Notes: a model not told the origin generated them from the letters alone. A stretch of 41,497 nucleotides of DNA from Deltaproteobacteria bacterium (GCA_019313695.1 JAFDAS010000028.1:1-41497); one strand, 5' to 3'. Positions 25,119-33,585 are shown, numbered from the stretch's first letter. Made by a program: numbers and translations.

Positions 25119-25194
25119 TGGTGGGTCAGGGCAGAATCGAACTGCCGACACCGGGATTTTCAGTCCCGTGCTCTACCGACTGAGCTACCGACCC
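25119..25194 (-). tRNA. tRNA-Phe (GAA anticodon), CCA encoded
   Basis: The minus strand folds as a standard cloverleaf: acceptor GGGTCGG/CTGACCC, D-arm GCTC...GAGC, anticodon stem CGGGA/TCCCG with loop CTGAAAA (anticodon GAA), T-arm GGCAG-TTCGATT-CTGCC, discriminator A and an encoded CCA. It is followed by a strong terminator and is apparently transcribed alone. Confidence 0.97.
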
Positions 25195-25246
25195 ACAACA
25201 TTATGTCTGAAGAACGTCTGGCTTCTATCCAATCCCGGTTCTTTTG

Positions 25247-25840
25247 TCAAGTTTTTTTGCCGTTCAACCTGGTCTCTTCCGGCGCGCTGCATTCGCACCC
25301 ATTTTTACATGGAATGTTCCTGTCCGGATGGTTGTCAGGGGTTGGCGCGAAAAGTGTATCCGATGGTGGAGGATCTTTTATCTCCTGATATACGCGGGTT
25401 TTGATCACGTATGTCCCCGCTATCTTGTCGTGCCACCCCTGTTTTCTGCCGTCGAACGCGACCCATATAAACCCCAGGAAGAATGGCAGTTTGGATATTA
25501 TGTATCCGACCCACCTCAGAAAGGCTATCCCGAAAGTCATGGGTTCTCCGTCTGCGCGTACAACCCTGAGGCCTATCATCTTTTTCCCCGGTGTCTGGCC
25601 CGTGGCGCCGTGAAAATATATGAAATAGACCGCGTTGAGCAAAACGGCCATGCCATAGTATGGAAAAAATATGGCGTACATGAATGTCGAAGGGGGATCT
25701 GTCAGATATGTGAAACCGAAGTGGAGGGGAACGATAAGGTTTCCTATAAAGAACAGGATGATGGTGAATACATAAAGTATGATCAGGTCTATTGAAAGCG
25801 CCACAAGCCTTTGCCAGAACCCGCCGTAGTAAACGATCAT
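25247..25840 (-). CDS. RDD family membrane protein
   Basis: A 197-residue RDD protein: GGFWQRLVALSIDLIILYV at the start (the R/D positions of the family), helices at ~16-35, 56-75 and 110-125, and the GQTPGKKMIGLRVVRADG loop. The C-terminal ~45 residues form a hydrophilic tail with three Cys (CKNGCECS), an uncommon feature. Function of the family is mostly unknown; some members transport Na+. It overlaps rsmE by 4 bp (ATGA), so it is co-translated. Confidence 0.9.
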   Translation of the reverse strand: MIVYYGGFWQRLVALSIDLIILYVFTIILFFIGNLIVPLHFGFTYLTDPPSTFMYAIFFPYYGMAVLLNAVYFIYFHGATGQTPGKKMIGLRVVRADGEPMTFGIAFLRWVGYIISKLPFFLGFIWVAFDGRKQGWHDKIAGTYVIKTRVYQEIKDPPPSDTLFAPTPDNHPDRNIPCKNGCECSAPEETRLNGKKT

Positions 25841-26607
25841 TTGATTGCCTCCTTCACTGTGCCGAATACTCCTTTCTCGTACTGGATGATGGAAAGGATG
25901 GCAAGGGGGGCCGTTTCGGTTCTCAGGATAAGTCTTCCCAGGCTCGCGGAGATAAAACCGCGCTGCCGGGCCTTTTCAATCTCTTCCCACGAGAATCCGC
26001 CTTCCGGGCCGACGACGATGAAAAAACTGTCCGCGCCGGCGTGTTTTTCATCCGTCAGGATCTCTCTGATTCCCAGTTCCGCCTCCGCCTCCCACAGGAT
26101 TATCCGAAGAGTACGCCCGTCCGGTATATTCAGCATCTCATCGAAAGATACTATCTCGCTCACCTCCGGCACATCCCCCCTGCCGCACTGCCTGGATGCC
26201 TCTACGGCTATCTTGCGCCACCTTGCCGCTTTGCCTGTGGCCCTTGTCCCCGCCGGTCGAGATATCGATCTTGAGGATATAAAGGGCACGATCCGGCTTG
26301 CACCCAGTTCTGTCGATTTCTGAATAATCATTTCTATTTTGCCCCCCTTGGGGAGCGACTGGGCGAGGGTTATGCGCGTGTCGGGCAGCCTGATCTCCCC
26401 TTTCCTGATTATATTCAGACAAACGCTGCGGGAGGAAAAATCTCTGATAACGGTACTGTATTCGTGACCCATGCCGTCGAAGAGTATCAGTTCATCCCCT
26501 TCCCTGAGCCGCAGGACATCCTTTATGTAGGTAAGATATTCTCCGCTCAGTTCCGAAGATGTTCCCTCGTCGAGCTCCCGGGGATTGTAGATTCTCGGTA
26601 TGGCCAA
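25837..26607 (-). CDS. rsmE: 16S rRNA (uracil1498-N3)-methyltransferase RsmE
   Basis: A 256-residue SPOUT-class methyltransferase. The N-terminal PUA-like domain contains YIKDVLRLREGDELILFDG; the SPOUT domain has ALAQSLPKG-type residues (TLAQSLPKGGKIEMIIQKSTELG), EASRQCGRGDVPEV, and the knotted C-terminal FIVVGPEGGFSWEEIE and LGRLILRTETAPLAILSIIQY. It methylates U1498 of 16S rRNA. It is 27 bp after prmA and overlaps the RDD gene, forming a prmA-rsmE-RDD operon; prmA-rsmE linkage is common. Confidence 0.97.
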   Translation of the reverse strand: MAIPRIYNPRELDEGTSSELSGEYLTYIKDVLRLREGDELILFDGMGHEYSTVIRDFSSRSVCLNIIRKGEIRLPDTRITLAQSLPKGGKIEMIIQKSTELGASRIVPFISSRSISRPAGTRATGKAARWRKIAVEASRQCGRGDVPEVSEIVSFDEMLNIPDGRTLRIILWEAEAELGIREILTDEKHAGADSFFIVVGPEGGFSWEEIEKARQRGFISASLGRLILRTETAPLAILSIIQYEKGVFGTVKEAIK

Positions 26608-26634
26608 TGTCCGTCTCCATGTGCCTGTATTGTT

Positions 26635-27573
26635 TTACCGGCCTGCCTTCTTGAAGGTGTAACAGACCCACTCTTTTTCGCTTCTTGTGTCATGCAGCAC
26701 AGTTTCCCCGTTGCAGAATATCTTCTCCACGTCTTTCGCGTCATGCTCTGTGATTCCCGATGCTATGATATGTCCGCCGGGTTTTGTCAGGGATATCAGA
26801 TGTGAGTGAAGCTTTATGAGAGCCCCCGATATCAGGTTGGCCACTATCAGATCGAAGCTGCCCCTGCACAGGGCGATATCGCGATTAATAATCTCCACCC
26901 GGTCCCCTACTTCATTTATGACAACATTTTTGCCTGCAATTTCAACGGCTTTCGGGTCTGTGTCTATGCCCGTTACCCTGCCCGCGCCTAACTTCGCCGT
27001 GCATATTGCAAGTATGCCGGTGCCCGTGCCGACATCCAGGATATCTCGTTCTTCACGGAACCTGTCCTTCAGCAGTATATCCTCGATGGCCATGATGCAC
27101 ATCGCGGTGGAGGCGTGCTGTCCCGTGCCGAAGGCCATTCCGGGATCTATGTCAATGACGATATCGCGGCCGGCGGGGGAATACCTTTCCCACGTCGGTT
27201 TGATTACTATATTGTTGCTTACCCGGAGAGGTTTGAAGTGTTTTTTCCACTCCTCGGCCCAGTCGGGATCGACTATGGTCTTTGTGGAGAGGCGGGGTTT
27301 TTCCAGCCTGGGAAATATTGAAGACAGACTGTCGATATAAACCTTGATGCGGGCTGTCTGTTCTTTTATGCCGTGGCTCCATGGCAGATAGGATTTTATC
27401 TTCTCCTTCGAGGAGATAGCGGGGCCGTTGAATCCCGACTCGTCGGGGATGTGCTCCGCTTCCTGAAACACGCCGTCCGCCCCCAGCTCCTCCATGAAGT
27501 TAGACAGCGCGTCAACCAGCTCCGGCGGCGTCAGGATGGTTATCTCGACCCATTTTTCTCTTGTCCCCGGCAT
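26635..27573 (-). CDS. prmA: Ribosomal protein L11 methyltransferase PrmA
   Basis: A 312-residue PrmA. An N-terminal domain (residues 1-~120) binds L11, then IDPGMAFGTGQHASTAMC, the SAM-binding ILDVGTGTGILAICTAKLGA and ITGID-type residues (VTGIDTDPKAVEIA), and VANLISGALIKLHSHLISL. It trimethylates ribosomal protein L11. The start MPGTREKWVEI follows AGGAGATATAAG. Its promoter region is separated from sirC by a 95-bp inverted-repeat element. Confidence 0.95.
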   Translation of the reverse strand: MPGTREKWVEITILTPPELVDALSNFMEELGADGVFQEAEHIPDESGFNGPAISSKEKIKSYLPWSHGIKEQTARIKVYIDSLSSIFPRLEKPRLSTKTIVDPDWAEEWKKHFKPLRVSNNIVIKPTWERYSPAGRDIVIDIDPGMAFGTGQHASTAMCIMAIEDILLKDRFREERDILDVGTGTGILAICTAKLGAGRVTGIDTDPKAVEIAGKNVVINEVGDRVEIINRDIALCRGSFDLIVANLISGALIKLHSHLISLTKPGGHIIASGITEHDAKDVEKIFCNGETVLHDTRSEKEWVCYTFKKAGR

Positions 27574-27662
27574 GTCTTATATCTCCTGCCACCTAAACTA
27601 CCACCCATTTGCCGATATTTCAAGCACCTTGAACTTTCACAGCCTTCATGATATGAGGATAT

Positions 27663-27757
27663 GAGGGTCACATCTTAATTATTAACTATTCGATTTTCGC
27701 CTCGAAGATTTTAAACTGAACAGCGAACGAATAGTTAATAATTAAGATGTGACCCTC
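27663..27757. repeat. RAYT-type element E1 (95 bp)
   Basis: Both ends carry the 28-bp repeat that begins GAGGGTCACATCTTAATTAT, in inverted orientation, so the element can fold as one long hairpin. The interior (CGATTTTCGCCTCGAAGATT...) is the reverse complement of that in E2 (28371-28465). It lies between divergent prmA and sirC, within the upstream region of both. Confidence 0.95.
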
Positions 27758-27786
27758 TATGGACAAACCTCAACAGGATTGAGCAG

Positions 27787-28386
27787 ATGAAATTTTATCC
27801 CGTATGTCTTGATATTTCGAACAAAAGATGTGTCGTCGTGGGCGGAGGAGAAGTCGCCGAAAGAAAGGCGGCAAAGCTCCTCGAATGCGGCGCGAGGGTT
27901 GTCCTTGTCGGAAAAACCATGACTCCGGGGCTGCGGGCGATGAAAGACGAAGGGAATATAGAGCATGTGCCCGATGACTACAGGAGAGAACATATAGAGG
28001 GCGCATTCCTGGTGATAGGGGCAACCGACAGAGATGACGTCAATGAGAAGATCTTCCGGGATTCGCGCGGCAGGGGGATATTGGTGAATATTGTGGATGA
28101 GCCCGCCAGGTGCGATTTCATAGTGCCCGCGGTTTTTCGCCGGAAGGATCTTCTGGTGGCCATATCGACCGGGGGGAAAAGCCCGGCGCTGGCAAAGAGA
28201 CTGAGGGAGAGTATGGAGGAGGAATATGGCCCCGAATATGGCATTCTCCTCGATATCATGGGTGATCTCAGGGAGAGAATAATCGCCCGTGGAGGCACGC
28301 CGGCGGAAAACAAGAAAATATTTGAATCCGTGCTGGATTCCGATATACTCCGGCACATCAGAGAAGCGATGAGGGTCACATCTTAA
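27787..28386 (+). CDS. Precorrin-2 dehydrogenase/sirohydrochlorin ferrochelatase-type (CysG N-terminal/Met8-like)
   Basis: A 199-residue sirohaem-synthesis enzyme. The Rossmann motif is VVGGGEVAERKAAKLLECGA (residues ~18-37), followed by FLVIGATDRDDVN and the catalytic VNIVDEPARCDFIVPAVFRRKDL and ISTGGKSPALAKRLRE. It oxidises precorrin-2 to sirohydrochlorin and may insert iron, feeding sirohaem (sulfite/nitrite reductase) or haem d1. The end is odd: the last codons and TAA stop (MRVTS-stop) come from repeat element E2, so the native C-terminus may be trimmed. It heads a cluster with the ccsB-like gene and hemA. Confidence 0.92.
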   Translation: MKFYPVCLDISNKRCVVVGGGEVAERKAAKLLECGARVVLVGKTMTPGLRAMKDEGNIEHVPDDYRREHIEGAFLVIGATDRDDVNEKIFRDSRGRGILVNIVDEPARCDFIVPAVFRRKDLLVAISTGGKSPALAKRLRESMEEEYGPEYGILLDIMGDLRERIIARGGTPAENKKIFESVLDSDILRHIREAMRVTS

Positions 28387-28465
28387 TTATTAACTATTCG
28401 TTCGCTGTTCAGTTTAAAACCTTCGAGGCGAAGATCGAATAATTAATAATTAAGATGTGACCCTC
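28371..28465. repeat. RAYT-type element E2 (95 bp), overlaps the sirC stop
   Basis: Same size as E1 but inverted; its left arm starts GAGGGTCACATCTTAATTAT and the right arm has one mismatch (AATAATTAATAATTAAG). The left arm overlaps the last 16 bp of the sirohaem gene and supplies its TAA. E1 and E2 thus flank that gene as inverted copies. Confidence 0.95.
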
Positions 28466-28485
28466 TATATACTCTATATACCGTT

Positions 28486-28605
28486 GATGGACTCGTAAAA
28501 AGTCCCAAAAACGTCATGCCGGACCCCGTATCCGGTACGGGGCAGGCCCGATCCGGCATCCAGAACATATTGAAATTACTGGATTCCGGCTTCCGCCGGA
28601 ATGAC
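28486..28605. repeat. MITE-like GTAAAAAGTC repeat, copy 3 (right end truncated)
   Basis: Starts GATGGACTCGTAAAAAGTCC as copy 4 does and follows it through the GTATCCGGTACGGG and ATTTCAATATG regions, then ends at CCGGAATGAC without the right inverted repeat. The ccsB-like gene starts 15 bp later, so its upstream region is repeat DNA. Confidence 0.8.
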
Positions 28606-28619
28606 TCTATGGAACTCTT

Positions 28620-29432
28620 ATGGAAATGATGTTTTTCAGGATCGCGCTTGTCGCTTATTTCGTGAGCACGGTGGGATATGTCTCCTCGCTCTTCGCGGGG
28701 AGGGTGAGAGTGGCGAAGGCCTCGATGTGGGTGCTTTTTCTGGCATTCGCGCTTCACACAGTCTATATCGCCATTCAATGGACGGGCGCTGCTTCCGTCC
28801 CGTCAGCTGATATCTACGGCTCACTTTCATTTGTCGCCTGGGTTGTTTCGGGCGCGTATCTTGCCTTCCAGACAATTACAAAGACACGGGTGTTAGGCGC
28901 CTTTGTGTCTCCCGCGGTCCTGGTGATGATGATAGCGGCGTCCGCGGGATTGATGGATGGGGCCTCCATCCCGTCCGCCCTGCGCGGGCCCTGGGTTCCC
29001 GTTCATGTTGTGCTTCTGCTTGCCGGAGGAGCCCTCTTCGCGCTGGCCTGCCTGGCGGGGACAATGTACCTGGTGCAGGACAATCTGATAAGAAACAAGA
29101 AGGTGCGCGGCTTCAGCAGTCTGCTTCCCTCCCTCCGGGATCTTGACAGGATAAACCATATATGCATTGCCTGGGGATTTCCGCTGCTGACATTCGGCAT
29201 TATTGCGGGATCGATATGGGCCCGGACCGTCTGGGGGAGTAGCTGGCACTGGGATCCGAAGCAGATCTTTACGGCGGTTTCCTGGGTCATTTACGCCATT
29301 CTGGTTCACCAGAGGCTTATCATAGGATGGAGCGGCAGGAAGGCGGCCCTTCTGTCCATAATCGCCTTCGCTGGACTCCTCTTCGCCTTTATCGGCGTGA
29401 ATGTCTTTTTTGTAACGATGCACAGTTTTTGA
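28620..29432 (+). CDS. Cytochrome c assembly (CcsA/CcsB, HemX-like) membrane protein
   Basis: A 270-residue protein with about eight hydrophobic segments and the tryptophan-rich WGSSWHWDPKQIF motif (residues ~205-217), the WWD-type haem-handling signature of the CcsA/ResC/HemX family. It is expected in the inner membrane, either in cytochrome c haem delivery or, as HemX next to hemA, in regulating GluTR. The ATG at 28620 has no obvious ribosome binding site, as the upstream DNA is a repeat; ATGs at 28626 or 28629 are alternatives. The start of hemA follows after 7 bp. Confidence 0.88.
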   Translation: MEMMFFRIALVAYFVSTVGYVSSLFAGRVRVAKASMWVLFLAFALHTVYIAIQWTGAASVPSADIYGSLSFVAWVVSGAYLAFQTITKTRVLGAFVSPAVLVMMIAASAGLMDGASIPSALRGPWVPVHVVLLLAGGALFALACLAGTMYLVQDNLIRNKKVRGFSSLLPSLRDLDRINHICIAWGFPLLTFGIIAGSIWARTVWGSSWHWDPKQIFTAVSWVIYAILVHQRLIIGWSGRKAALLSIIAFAGLLFAFIGVNVFFVTMHSF

Positions 29433-29439
29433 TAAGAAT

Positions 29440-30699
29440 ATGAGCATAATCCTCCTGGGAATAAATCATAGAAGCGCCCCTCTGAACATAAGGGAAAGAC
29501 TATCCCTGTCATGCGGAGAAGAGGGGAAAGTCTTCGAGGAATTGAAGAATATTCCGCGTGTCAGAGAGGTGATGTACCTTTCCACCTGCAACCGGGTTGA
29601 GGCGCTGGTGAATATGGGAGAAGCCGGCGCGGATGTGGAGAAATTGAAGGCATTTATCACCTCGCACGGCAACCTTTCTCCCGAAGAGATGGAGAAATGC
29701 CTCTATGTGTATCGTGATGAAGACGCAGTGCGCCATCTCTTCAGGGTCGCGTCGAGTCTCGATTCGATGATAATGGGCGAGCCCCAGATCCTGGGGCAGG
29801 TCAAGGAAGCCTACCGTCTGTGCGTGAAGCAGAAGACCTCCGGCGTCATATTGAATAAACTGCTCCACCATGCCTTTTCCGTGGCGAAAAGGGTGAGAAC
29901 CGAGACCACCATAGCAAACAATGCGGTCTCAGTGAGCTTTGCGGCAGTCAAGCTTGCCAAAAAGATATTCGGCACGCTTGACAGAAAAACAGTGCTCCTT
30001 ACAGGCGCGGGCGAAATGGCACAGCTCGCGGCCAGGCACCTGATGGACGATGGTGTTGACCGGATAATCTTTACAAACCGCACTTACGAAAACGCGGTAA
30101 GACTCGCGAATGACTTTCATGGCCTCCCGGTTGAATTTGAACTTCTGGGTGAGAAACTCGGAGACGTGGATATGGTGATAAGCTCCACAGGTTCCACCGA
30201 GTATATCATATCCCGGGATATGGTCGCGGCGGCCCTGCGCAGGCGTAAAAACAGGCTGATGTTTCTTATCGACGTGGCAGTCCCGAGAGACATTGATCCC
30301 GCCGCGGGAGAGATCGACAATGTGTATCTTTATGATATAGACGATCTCCAGGGAGTCGTTGACGAGAATATGGAAACCCGCCTTGGCGAGGCGCGAAAGG
30401 CGGAGGCCATCATCGATGAGGAAGTCGCCGGATTTTCCGGATGGTACGCCACGCTCGAAGTCGTCCCCACAATAGTGGACTTGAAGAGCAAGGCCGGAGA
30501 CATAATAAAGGAAGAGATGGAAAAGTCTCATTCATGGATGAAGGATCTCGGCGGGGAGGAGAGAGAGAACATAGATATACTCGTCAACTCCGTTGTGAAC
30601 AAGATATTGCACGATCCGGTCGTCGGACTGAAAGAGGAAAGCCGCAACGGCGGAGCCGACTCCTACGTGGCAGCCATAAAGAAACTCTTCCGCCTATGA
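29440..30699 (+). CDS. hemA: Glutamyl-tRNA reductase
   Basis: A 419-residue GluTR, the first committed enzyme of C5 haem synthesis. Active-site Cys50 in MYLSTCNRVEAL, GEPQILGQVKEAYRLC, the NADPH-binding domain with VLLTGAGEMAQLAARHL, and the C-terminal dimerisation helix. It converts glutamyl-tRNA to glutamate-1-semialdehyde. The TGA stop is made of a T followed by the first two bases of repeat element E3. hemC and hemD, commonly next, are absent; E3 and the csp gene follow. Confidence 0.97.
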   Translation: MSIILLGINHRSAPLNIRERLSLSCGEEGKVFEELKNIPRVREVMYLSTCNRVEALVNMGEAGADVEKLKAFITSHGNLSPEEMEKCLYVYRDEDAVRHLFRVASSLDSMIMGEPQILGQVKEAYRLCVKQKTSGVILNKLLHHAFSVAKRVRTETTIANNAVSVSFAAVKLAKKIFGTLDRKTVLLTGAGEMAQLAARHLMDDGVDRIIFTNRTYENAVRLANDFHGLPVEFELLGEKLGDVDMVISSTGSTEYIISRDMVAAALRRRKNRLMFLIDVAVPRDIDPAAGEIDNVYLYDIDDLQGVVDENMETRLGEARKAEAIIDEEVAGFSGWYATLEVVPTIVDLKSKAGDIIKEEMEKSHSWMKDLGGEERENIDILVNSVVNKILHDPVVGLKEESRNGGADSYVAAIKKLFRL

Positions 30700-30836
30700 G
30701 GGTCACATCTTAATTATTAACTATTCGCTTTCCGTTCCATCGCTTTCCGGGCACACGATCCCGATTTGATGAGATAAATCGGTCATGTCCACGAGCACGA
30801 GCAGAACGAATAGTTAATAATTAAGATGTGACCCTC
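30698..30836. repeat. RAYT-type element E3 (139 bp), abuts hemA stop
   Basis: Inverted 28-bp ends (GAGGGTCACATCTTAATTAT left; right arm ending GTGACCCTC) enclose an 83-bp interior with a small hairpin (CCGATTT/AAATCGG). The first two bases complete the hemA TGA. E4 at 31313 is a direct-orientation sister copy with the same interior; together they bracket the csp gene. Confidence 0.95.
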
Positions 30837-30840
30837 ATAA

Positions 30841-30876
30841 AAAAGGCACCCCGAAAATAATCATGGGTGCCTTTTT
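30841..30876. terminator. Bidirectional terminator of csp
   Basis: AAAAGGCACCC and GGGTGCCTTTTT form a 9-10 bp stem; the runs at both sides suit either strand. It is just past the csp stop (30893, minus strand) and downstream of hemA. Confidence 0.9.
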
Positions 30877-30892
30877 CTGCTAAGATTAATAG

Positions 30893-31093
30893 TTATATGA
30901 TGTTAACGTTAGTAGCTGACGGACCTTTGTTGCCCTGCTCGACATCAAACGACACGCGCTGGTTTTCCTCCAGGGTTCTGAAACCTTCGGTTTGAATAGC
31001 GCTATAATGAACAAACACATCACCGCCTTCATCACTCTCGATGAAGCCGAACCCCTTGCTTGAATTAAACCACTTTACGGTACCTTCAGGCAT
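30893..31093 (-). CDS. Cold-shock domain protein (CspA family)
   Basis: A 66-residue [23 protein letters not shown] carries RNP1 (KGFGFI) and DVFVHYSAI is RNP2, ending [10 protein letters not shown]. It binds single-stranded nucleic acid and acts as an RNA chaperone. GAAAGGAGGATTGCCGTA precedes the ATG. It is alone, with its own terminator, between two copies of the same repeat element (E3, E4). Confidence 0.97.
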   Translation of the reverse strand: MPEGTVKWFNSSKGFGFIESDEGGDVFVHYSAIQTEGFRTLEENQRVSFDVEQGNKGPSATNVNII

Positions 31094-31312
31094 TACGGCA
31101 ATCCTCCTTTCCTGATTTTTCTAAAGCAGGATCGCCCACATGTAAGAAGAAAACAGAAGACCGAAAATCCAGATGTTTAAATTCGTACTTTAAAATGTCT
31201 CAATCCTAACTTTAATCGCACCCCGCCAACTGTCTGCCGGCGAAAGCACTTTTTTATAGTGGGCGAAACTATATAGCATTTTTGATGCAAGTCAAGTTTT
31301 TTTTAAGGTTTA

Positions 31313-31445
31313 GAGGGTCACATCTTAATTATTAACTATTCCCTTTCCGCTCCATCGTTTCCCAGGCACACGATCACGATTTGATGAGATAAATCGGTAA
31401 TGTCCACGAGCAGATCGAATAGTTAATAATTAAGATGTGACCCTC
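31313..31445. repeat. RAYT-type element E4 (133 bp)
   Basis: Ends as in E3; the interior shares TCCATCG, GGGCACACGATC-like sequence and GATTTGATGAGATAAATCGG with E3 but with small deletions and substitutions. Lies between the csp promoter region and the downstream end of the lipoprotein gene. Confidence 0.95.
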
Positions 31446-31477
31446 TCTAACTCTCTAATTTAACGCCCGTCTTTTTT

Positions 31478-32155
31478 CTATTTTCCGGTCGTCTCTCCGA
31501 GGATTTTCCGCATTGTCTCTCTGTTTCCGAACACCCGTTCAATGGAATCTGAAAGGGCTTTATTCATCTGTTCTTCCAGCATCTTCTCGGAAAATCTCAC
31601 ATGCACCAGCGAAGGGCTTGTCTCGATCTCCATCCTGCGGAATATGCGCGCATTGCGTGCATCCGCGAAGACTATCGTCAGCTTTACATTCGCCTTGTAG
31701 TTTTTCTTTACTCCATCCTTGTGACAGACAACCTCAAGCTTGTCGATAGCGCCGCCTATCAGGACATCTCCCCATCTTTTCTCGATCGAATCGCTCCGGA
31801 GGTCCCATACAGGTATTTCCGGGGACAGAGAATATCCTGCCGCGGACAGACACTCCCTGATACCGGTGGTAACCGCGTCAACAGGTTCCAGGTATTTCGG
31901 CATGACCGGTATCGTGCCTCCGTCTGCCGACACCACCCTGCCTATAACCATCCTGTCCTTTATGTCTCTTGAATCGATGAACCTGGCCACCGTAATCTGA
32001 ACATCTCCCATATCGTCAATCCCGGCGAGTCGGGATTCCGATGGTGTATAGGCCATATTGATCGTGTAGAGGTTCACGGGGGTGCATGAAAACAGGAAAA
32101 TCAGAGACAGCGCCGCGATTCCGGCCCCTGCGATTAGTGAAAAATAGCGTTTCAT
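31478..32155 (-). CDS. Predicted lipoprotein, unknown function
   Basis: A 225-residue protein with an N-terminal signal peptide and lipobox LFLFSC (Cys24), so probably lipid-anchored at the outer membrane or periplasmic face of the inner membrane. The mature part contains VQITVARFIDSRDIKDRMVIGRVV and NYKANVKLTIVFADARNARI, resembling envelope lipoproteins of the YajG/DUF799 sort, but I cannot name the family. Upstream DNA at 32156 onwards is repeat (E5 starts 12 bp away). No operon partner. Confidence 0.8.
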   Translation of the reverse strand: MKRYFSLIAGAGIAALSLIFLFSCTPVNLYTINMAYTPSESRLAGIDDMGDVQITVARFIDSRDIKDRMVIGRVVSADGGTIPVMPKYLEPVDAVTTGIRECLSAAGYSLSPEIPVWDLRSDSIEKRWGDVLIGGAIDKLEVVCHKDGVKKNYKANVKLTIVFADARNARIFRRMEIETSPSLVHVRFSEKMLEEQMNKALSDSIERVFGNRETMRKILGETTGK

Positions 32156-32166
32156 AGGCTCCTCCA

Positions 32167-32588
32167 GAGGGTCACATCTTAATTATTAACTATTGACTTC
32201 TCAATTCGTCTCTCCTATAACAGAACGACACAAACCATGCAAGAGCAGAGGGTCACATCTTAATTATTAACTATTGACTATTCGGCCAGTCTTCACTACA
32301 GAAGGATAACGCAGATCATGCAATAAACTTAAACGGACTGGCGGTACAGATGATGGACTCGTAAAAAGTCCCAAAAACGTCATGCCGGATCCCGTATCCG
32401 GTACGGGCAGGCCCAATCCGGCATCCAGAACATATTGAAATTACTGGATTCTGGTTTCCGCCGGAATGACAAAAAATGGTGTTTTCTGACTTTTTACGAC
32501 TTTGTCACAGATGACAGGAGATAAAAGCCTGAAAAGGAAAATGGACAAGATCAGGGGGCGAATAGTTAATAATTAAGATGTGACCCTC
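32167..32588. repeat. RAYT-derived composite element E5 with nested MITE
   Basis: Two left-type ends (GAGGGTCACATCTTAATTAT at 32167 and 32248) are followed by one right-type end (32561-32588). Just before the right end the sequence translates as KSLKRKMDKIRGRIVNN-stop, nearly identical to the C-terminus of the intact transposase, so this is a remnant of a RAYT copy. A MITE-like repeat (32352-32506) is inserted inside it. Confidence 0.85.
32352..32506. repeat. MITE-like GTAAAAAGTC repeat, copy 4, nested in E5
   Basis: GATGGACTCGTAAAAAGTCC at the left, TGACTTTTTACGACTTTGTC at the right; full-length. It is the reverse complement of copy 2. Interior includes a GTATCCGGTAC-type palindrome and GATTCTGGTTTCCGCC. 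Nesting in a RAYT remnant shows it arrived later or was captured. Confidence 0.85.
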
Positions 32589-32610
32589 CAACCCTCCAAC
32601 GGTGATATCG

Positions 32611-33585
32611 ATGACAAGACCATTGCGTGTTGAATATCCAGGTGCGTATTATCATGTAATCAACCGTGGAAATGCCGGCGAGAACATATTCAACAGTGAC
32701 AGAGATCGGGAAAAGTTCCTCGAATACCTTGAAAAAGCGGTGGAACGATTCTCGATAGTCATCCATACCTACTGCCTCATGTCCAACCATTACCACTTAT
32801 TAATAGAAACACCTCAACCAAATCTAAGCGCCGCGATACAATGGCTCAACGTCAGCTATGCCGCGTACTACAACAAAAAACGACAGAGATCCGGCCATCT
32901 TTTTCAGGGAAGGTTCAAATCCATACTGGTAAATGCCGATGAATATCTGACGCACCTTTCCCGCTATATACACCTCAACCCTGTCCGGGCAAACATTGTG
33001 ACGGGTCCGGCCGAATTTTCCTGGAGCAGCTACCCCGCGTTTATCGGTAGAATAAAGGCGCCGGATTGGTTAGAGACCGGATGGCTGCTGGCGATTTTCG
33101 GGAAAGATAAAAAAGAAGCGGTCAACAACTATAGAGACTTTGTAGAAGAAATTGAGATTAAAACGCTCGAAAACCCGGAAGAAGACATCATCGGCGGTTT
33201 TATCCTGGGAGATATCGATTTTGTAAACTGGGTGAAAAACACCTGTCTTTCGACCAGACATGACGAAAAGGAGATTCCACAGCTCAGGAAACTCAAGCCA
33301 AAGGTATCGCTTGAAACGATCCTTCAGGCTGTTAGCGATGAATTTGGATACAGTGAAAAAGAGATACGTGAAAAAGGACGCAAGGGCAATAGGCCACGGG
33401 ATATTGCAATCTATCTTGCAAGAGACATCAGTGGCGTAGCATGCGGCGGACTGGGAGATTATTTTGGTGGTGTATCAGGCGCGGCCATTACCGTGAGATA
33501 CAATAAGATTGCCGGGAAAATGGCGGAAGATGAAAGCCTGAAAAGGAAAATAGCCAGGATCAGAGGACGAATAGTTAATAATTAA
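32611..33585 (+). mobile_element. REP-associated tyrosine transposase (RAYT, Y1/HUH family)
   Basis: A 324-residue RAYT that nicks and moves single-stranded repeat ends. Its start at the ATG at 32611 (MTRPLRVEYPGAYYHVINRG, the family start) is preferred to the GTG at 32602. Metal-binding HUH motif: His60-Tyr-His62 in SNHYHLLIE; catalytic Tyr119 in SRYIHLNPVRA. The C-terminal ~90 residues (GNRPRDIAIYLARDIS, GGLGDYFGGVSGAAITVRYNKI) resemble the DnaA domain-IV helix-turn-helix, presumably for recognising the repeat. The last residues IVNN and the stop lie in the right-end repeat at 33570-33597. It appears intact and is the best candidate mobiliser of E1-E7. Confidence 0.93.
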
